Source: Gammaproteobacteria bacterium (GTDB lineage: Bacteria > Pseudomonadota > Gammaproteobacteria > Pseudomonadales > Azotimanducaceae). From it: a DNA stretch of 10,146 nucleotides. A program made the translations under genes and the position numbers. The first letter of the stretch is position 1, and every line of letters begins with the position of its first letter. The notes under the pieces are model-generated. The model worked only from the letters and a program-made list of their open reading frames with translations. It had not been told where the DNA came from and did not search any database. The stretch covers positions 1 through 10,146 of the forward strand of contig JAUIKX010000117.1 of NCBI GenBank assembly GCA_030430515.1, written 5' to 3'. Positions 6,445-10,146 of the stretch are shown piece after piece.

Positions 6445-7942
6445 GCGGTCTGGAAAACAGCAACAGCACGAGCCCGGCCCCAACCCCGACCCAGGCCACC
6501 AAGAGAAAGGTATCTGAATAGACGGCCAGCGAGTCGGCGGATGAAGCCGCCGCGCCGCCATCTACGCTCGCCATCGCGGCAATCCAGCCTGCAACGTAGT
6601 GGGCAGCGGAGGATGCAAAGAACCAGATACCCATCATGAGCCCGACAACGCGGGGCACCGACAGTTTCGTCACCATGGACAGCCCCACCGGGGAAAGGCA
6701 CAACTCACCCGTGGTATGCAGAAAATACGCAATCGCGAGCCAGATGAGCGCCACCTTACCGTCATCCCCAGCCTGATCGACGCCTAACACCAGCACCACA
6801 AACCCGAGTCCCACCTGCAGGAGCGCAAGCGCAAATTTCGCCGGTGTGCCCGGCTCGAGCCGGGCCGCCGCCAGACGCCCCCAAAGCGCCGCGAACATCG
6901 GCGCCAACAAGATAATGAATGCCGGATTCAGCGACTGAAGCTGCGACGCCGCCACCTCGAAGCCCAGTACATTACGATCGACCACGCGGTCAGCAAACAG
7001 GTTCAGCGAGGAACCTGCCTGTTCGAACAGCGCCCAGAACAGAACCGAGGTCGCCGTGAGCAAAAGCACGAGGAGCATCCGGTCGCGCTCTTCCCGGCTG
7101 CAGCCGGTGAGCGAGAACCACACGACACCCGCTACTGCAGCGCCGCCGGTCAGCGCCAGAAGGTTGCCGACCAGTGCCCGCTCCTGCACCAGCAACCAGG
7201 CCAACCCAACGGCGCCGGCAGCACAGACATATATGAAATGCTCGAGGCGAAGAACGCCGCCCAACTTGCGCGCCAGCGCCTCGGCGCTCGGCGGCTCGCC
7301 AGCGCCTTCAAGCCTGTCTCTTCCGCGAATGAAGGTAACGAGACCAACCAGCATGCCGATGCCAGCGAGGCCAAAGCTATACTTCCAGCCGTAGTTCTCC
7401 CCCAGGTATCCGCACACCAGAGAAGCGGTCATCGCCCCGATGTTGATGCCCATATAGAAGAGCGTGAAACCACCATCCCGCCGAGGGTCCTCCGGTCCAT
7501 CGTACAGATCGCCGACGATGCTCGAGATGCTCGGCTTGAGAAACCCCACGCCGACGATAATGAGGGCCAGCGACAGATACAGCACGCTGAGCGCGCGCTC
7601 GTCCCGCACGACCTCCACCCCGCTCAGATAGGCCGGCGTTCCCTCGAAGGCCATGCCCGCGTGACCAAGCACCAGAAGCAGCGCGCCGAACGCCACCGCT
7701 TTTCTGAAGCCGAGAAGCCTGTCGGCCACCAGGCCACCAATGACCGGCGCCAGGTAAACAAGTGACCCATAGGTTGCATAGATGCCCGCTGCAACCTCGT
7801 CTGAAAACAACCAGTGCTTGGTGAGGTAAAAAACCAGAAGCGCGCGCATGCCGTAGAAGCTGAAACGCTCCCACATCTCCGCGAAGAACAGCACCGGCAA
7901 TCCTTGCGGATGCCGCCGACCGGACACCGCTTCAGTACCCAT
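6413..7942 (-). CDS. POT/PTR2-family proton-dependent oligopeptide transporter
   Basis: This 509-residue inner-membrane MFS transporter of the POT family (DtpA type) imports di- and tripeptides with protons. The signature ExxERFxYY reads EMWERFSFYG at 22-31 with Phe29 in place of the first Tyr. Other family marks are Lys136 in FLKPSIS (TM4), the PTR2 segment GGFTLFYMGINIGA (157-170), Glu307 in WALFEQAGSSLN (TM7) and Glu413 in TGELCLSPVG (TM10). Many hydrophobic segments fit the usual 14-helix layout. Substrate preference cannot be read from the sequence. The ATG lies inside the end of the dehydratase gene (11-base overlap, ATGGGTACTGA), making it the last gene of the glnS chain. The 3' end overlaps the opposite-strand hydrolase gene by 32 bases, so no separate terminator fits between them. 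Confidence 0.95.
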   Translation of the reverse strand: MGTEAVSGRRHPQGLPVLFFAEMWERFSFYGMRALLVFYLTKHWLFSDEVAAGIYATYGSLVYLAPVIGGLVADRLLGFRKAVAFGALLLVLGHAGMAFEGTPAYLSGVEVVRDERALSVLYLSLALIIVGVGFLKPSISSIVGDLYDGPEDPRRDGGFTLFYMGINIGAMTASLVCGYLGENYGWKYSFGLAGIGMLVGLVTFIRGRDRLEGAGEPPSAEALARKLGGVLRLEHFIYVCAAGAVGLAWLLVQERALVGNLLALTGGAAVAGVVWFSLTGCSREERDRMLLVLLLTATSVLFWALFEQAGSSLNLFADRVVDRNVLGFEVAASQLQSLNPAFIILLAPMFAALWGRLAAARLEPGTPAKFALALLQVGLGFVVLVLGVDQAGDDGKVALIWLAIAYFLHTTGELCLSPVGLSMVTKLSVPRVVGLMMGIWFFASSAAHYVAGWIAAMASVDGGAAASSADSLAVYSDTFLLVAWVGVGAGLVLLLFSRPLKRLMHSQEK

Positions 7943-8897
7943 CAGCGCGCCAGTTGCCCCCGGTCAGCACAACGCCCACCGGTCTGTCAGAGGGAGTTTT
8001 GAGCAGCGCGGCAAAGGGTACCGCACTGGACGGCTCCACGATCACTTTCAGACAGCTCATCAACAGCTGCTGCGCATCGATGATTTCAGACTCACTGACC
8101 AGATGTATATCGAGACCGTAACTCTGAAGAATACCGAAGTTCCGCCGGCCGAGCGCAGCTCTCAATCCATCTGCGACCGTGCGCGGCGGCATTTGCGGCT
8201 GGCGCTCACCCAGCTCGAGGCCCAATGCGGCATCTCCGGCCAGTTCCGGCTCCGCGCCGACCACGCGAACACCGTCCGGCGCCGCAACGACACAACCCGA
8301 TGCGAGGCCACCGCCACCAACCGGCAGCCACACCTCGGCGATGGACGGCACCTGCCTGCTGAGCTCCAGCATGACCGTGCCCTGACCCGCGATCACCCTG
8401 TAATCGTCGTAAGGATGAACCACCTCGGCGCCGGTGCGCCTCACCACTTCAGCAAGCGTCGACTCGCGGTCGTCTTGCGTTGGCCCACAGCCAACTGTTT
8501 CCGCTTCGTACCGCTCAATATTGGCAACCTTCGCGGCGCTGGCATCGTCAGGCACCACAACGATGGCCTGCTTGCCGGCTTCACGCGCCGCGTATGCGAG
8601 CGCTGCACCGTGGTTCCCGGAAGAATGGGTCGCGACCACTTCCGCGCCGGTCTGCCCGACGGCGTTGAGCGCGCCGCGGGCTTTGAAGGAGCCCGTGCGT
8701 TGAAACATCTCGCACTTGAAATACACCGGCGCACCGACAAGTTGGTCGATACTGCGGCTGGTGAGCACCGGGGTTTCGTGCAGGCATGGCGCGATCCGCG
8801 ACGCAGCCTGCACGACATCGTTTGCGATCAGGCTGGAAACGGTCCGGCCCTCAGCAGCATGGAAGGCACCCGCTTGTCGAGCACGCCTTCGAGCCAA
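7932..8897 (-). CDS. PLP-dependent serine/threonine dehydratase or serine racemase-type enzyme
   Basis: This is a fold-type II PLP enzyme of the threonine dehydratase / serine racemase / hydroxyaspartate dehydratase group, expected to deaminate a beta-hydroxy amino acid to a keto acid and ammonia or to racemise serine. Numbered from TTG 8897 (321 residues), the PLP lysine is Lys72 (GSFKARGA), SSGNHGAA lies at 92-99, the phosphate-binding glycine loop GGGG at 194-197, and EPSSA at 288-292. A C-terminal TGGN (312-315) stands where relatives usually have SGGN/SGAN. No ACT regulatory domain is present, so it is not the biosynthetic allosteric IlvA type. The start is uncertain: TTG 8897 overlaps the upstream gene by 70 bases and adds an unconserved basic stretch. 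CTG 8829-8831 would give a CTGA overlap with the upstream stop and a family-like N-terminus. GTG 8811-8813 is the next standard option. It lies between HMG-CoA lyase and the POT transporter. Confidence 0.88.
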   Translation of the reverse strand: MARRRARQAGAFHAAEGRTVSSLIANDVVQAASRIAPCLHETPVLTSRSIDQLVGAPVYFKCEMFQRTGSFKARGALNAVGQTGAEVVATHSSGNHGAALAYAAREAGKQAIVVVPDDASAAKVANIERYEAETVGCGPTQDDRESTLAEVVRRTGAEVVHPYDDYRVIAGQGTVMLELSRQVPSIAEVWLPVGGGGLASGCVVAAPDGVRVVGAEPELAGDAALGLELGERQPQMPPRTVADGLRAALGRRNFGILQSYGLDIHLVSESEIIDAQQLLMSCLKVIVEPSSAVPFAALLKTPSDRPVGVVLTGGNWRADGY

Positions 8898-9730
8898 CCC
8901 GCCGCGTCGATCAGCGTTGCGATGTCCACGCCATGCTCAATGCCCCCTCGATCGAGCATGTAAACGAGATCTTCCGTAGCGATGTTGCCTGATGCATTGG
9001 GGGCGAATGGACACCCCCCCACGCCGCCGATACTTGCATCCAGGGTTTCGACGCCCTCCTGCAGAGCCGCATAGGCATTGGCAATGCCGGTGTTACGGGT
9101 ATCGTGCAGATGCGCCCGCAGAGGCATGTCCGCACCCAGCGCCAGCCTCAGTCGTCCAAACAGATCAGCCACCTGCATGGGCACGCCGACACCGATGGTA
9201 TCGGCCAGCGCAATTTCTACCGGCGCTTCCTCCGCAAGCTGACAGGCAATCTGTACCACCCGGTCGGGATCCACCTCGCCTTCGAACGGGCAGCCGAACG
9301 CCACCGCGATGGTCGCCTGAGCACGATGACCCCGCTCGCGTGCGTCTTTGAGCACCTTGCCCGCCATCGCTACCGCATCGGCAACGTTGAGACCCTGGTT
9401 GCGCTCGCCGAACGTATCGCTGGCCGGAATGACCAGACCGGTTTCGTTCAGCCGTTCCGTCGCCAGCAGGCGCCGATAGCCGCGCTCGTTGAGCACGAGG
9501 CCGGCATAGGTAACGTCGCCGCGTTGCGGCAGTCCGGCACAGACCGCTTCCGCATCGGCCATCTGTGGCACCCGCTCTGGATGCACGAAGCTGGTCACTT
9601 CGATGCGCTTGCAACCCGCGTCCAAAGCACGATCGATCAGGCGCAGCTTGTCGTCCGTTGAAACGACCGCGCTTTCATTCTGCAGGCCATCACGCGGGCT
9701 GACCTCCATGATCGTTACCTGACCGTTCAT
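8828..9730 (-). CDS. mvaB: Hydroxymethylglutaryl-CoA lyase
   Basis: This 300-residue TIM-barrel enzyme of the HMGL-like family cleaves 3-hydroxy-3-methylglutaryl-CoA to acetyl-CoA and acetoacetate, the last step of leucine degradation. Visible active-site elements are SPRDGLQNE with Arg13 and Asp14, EVTSFVHPERVPQMAD (44-59), HLHDTRNTG with metal ligands His207 and His209, and the signature loop GGVGGCPFAPNASGN with catalytic Cys240 and metal-ligand Asn249, followed by IATED. The length is normal for bacterial enzymes. The HDTRNTG and HPERVPQ variants differ slightly from the mitochondrial enzyme, and activity on a related acyl-CoA cannot be excluded. The ATG overlaps the glnS stop as ATGA, and the gene's own stop overlaps the dehydratase gene. 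It is unusual that the gene sits behind glnS and that no other leucine-degradation gene is visible here. Confidence 0.93.
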   Translation of the reverse strand: MNGQVTIMEVSPRDGLQNESAVVSTDDKLRLIDRALDAGCKRIEVTSFVHPERVPQMADAEAVCAGLPQRGDVTYAGLVLNERGYRRLLATERLNETGLVIPASDTFGERNQGLNVADAVAMAGKVLKDARERGHRAQATIAVAFGCPFEGEVDPDRVVQIACQLAEEAPVEIALADTIGVGVPMQVADLFGRLRLALGADMPLRAHLHDTRNTGIANAYAALQEGVETLDASIGGVGGCPFAPNASGNIATEDLVYMLDRGGIEHGVDIATLIDAAGWLEGVLDKRVPSMLLRAGPFPA

Positions 9731-10146
9731 TTCTTCTGTCCCGGTTTATAGCTGTCGCGCAGACTCACGGTGCGGTTGTACACGCCGGGAGACTGCTCGT
9801 CTTTGACAAAATACCCAACGCGCTCGAACTGGAAACGCTGCTGCTCGCTTGCTTCGATGGCCGGCTCCAACCGTGCCGCGTGGGTGGTAATGGAATCTTT
9901 GTTGAGCTGCTCGAGAAAACCGTCAGCCGTGGGCGACGGCTCCGTGAACAAGCGGTCGTAAACCCGCACCTCCCGGGGGAGTGATTGCTCCGCATCCACC
10001 CAATGGATCACGCCTTTGGGCTTCAACCCGCTGGTATCGCTGCCGCTCTTCGAATCGGCAAAGTAGGTGACCTTGAGCTCCGTGATCTCTCCCTGGTCGT
10101 TTTTCACCACCTCATCGCAGCGGATGATGTAGGCATAGCGCAGCCG
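9727..10146 (-). CDS. glnS: Glutaminyl-tRNA synthetase, C-terminal part (5' truncated by window edge)
   Basis: This is the C-terminal 139 residues of a class I glutaminyl-tRNA synthetase, covering much of the beta-barrel anticodon-binding region. The frame is open to the right window edge, where it begins RLRYAYIIRCDEV, matching VRLRNAYVIKAERV of E. coli GlnS. Other matching segments are KGVIHWVDAEQSLPREVRVY with DRLF following, FQFERVGYF, and the ending NRTVSLRDSYKPGQKK. It charges tRNA-Gln directly, so this organism does not need to rely on the GatCAB transamidation route for glutamine. The TGA stop overlaps the HMG-CoA lyase ATG by four bases (ATGA), so glnS leads a four-gene overlapping chain. 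Confidence 0.96.
   Translation of the reverse strand, partial: RLRYAYIIRCDEVVKNDQGEITELKVTYFADSKSGSDTSGLKPKGVIHWVDAEQSLPREVRVYDRLFTEPSPTADGFLEQLNKDSITTHAARLEPAIEASEQQRFQFERVGYFVKDEQSPGVYNRTVSLRDSYKPGQKK

Noticed and set aside
6437..6448. Short palindrome CCGCTTGAGCGG at the hydrolase stop as a terminator
   Set aside because: The stem is only 4-5 bp with a tiny loop and no T-run on either strand.
8103..8963. Open plus-strand frame of 286 codons across the dehydratase and lyase genes
   Set aside because: It runs antisense to two genes with intact family motifs, and its His/Arg-rich product resembles no protein family.

Overview
The window is a high-GC, gene-dense stretch of bacterial chromosome with strong G/C bias at third codon positions. 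The C-terminus of a glutaminyl-tRNA synthetase at the right edge and the E. coli-like C-terminus of an arginyl-tRNA synthetase at the left edge point to a proteobacterium, most likely a gammaproteobacterium. I cannot name a genus. No mobile elements, CRISPR arrays, tRNAs or rRNAs are visible.

Layout, left to right. (1) The 3' end of argS on the plus strand. A GC-rich hairpin follows it, whose T-run lies on the minus strand, so it best serves the convergent gene. (2) Two related minus-strand genes encode modular exported proteins. One is a 689-residue lipoprotein (lipobox cysteine, carboxypeptidase-regulatory-like domain, helical middle, two Ig-like modules separated by a Pro/Ala-rich linker, C-terminal Fn3 domain). 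The other is a 322-residue relative with the same Ig-Ig-Fn3 ending but a poor export signal. (3) A short divergent region that may hold a 46-codon ORF. (4) A plus-strand operon: CinA-N/MoaB-type domain protein, an SDR-fold protein lacking the YxxxK catalytic pair, and a YheT-type alpha/beta hydrolase. (5) A minus-strand chain of four overlapping genes read from the right edge: glnS, hydroxymethylglutaryl-CoA lyase, a PLP-dependent serine/threonine dehydratase or racemase-type enzyme, and a POT-family peptide/H+ symporter. The symporter gene overlaps the hydrolase gene tail-to-tail.

The glnS chain looks like a small amino-acid/peptide utilisation module (peptide uptake, hydroxy-amino-acid deamination, last step of leucine breakdown) attached to a housekeeping tRNA synthetase. 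The plus-strand operon combines three families of loosely defined physiological role. I found no clear new defence, mobile or secondary-metabolite system. The most unusual points are the SDR protein without its catalytic Tyr/Lys, the uncertain and possibly CTG start of the dehydratase, the pair of cysteine-stapled Ig/Fn3 surface proteins, and the possible small ORF in front of the CinA-like gene.
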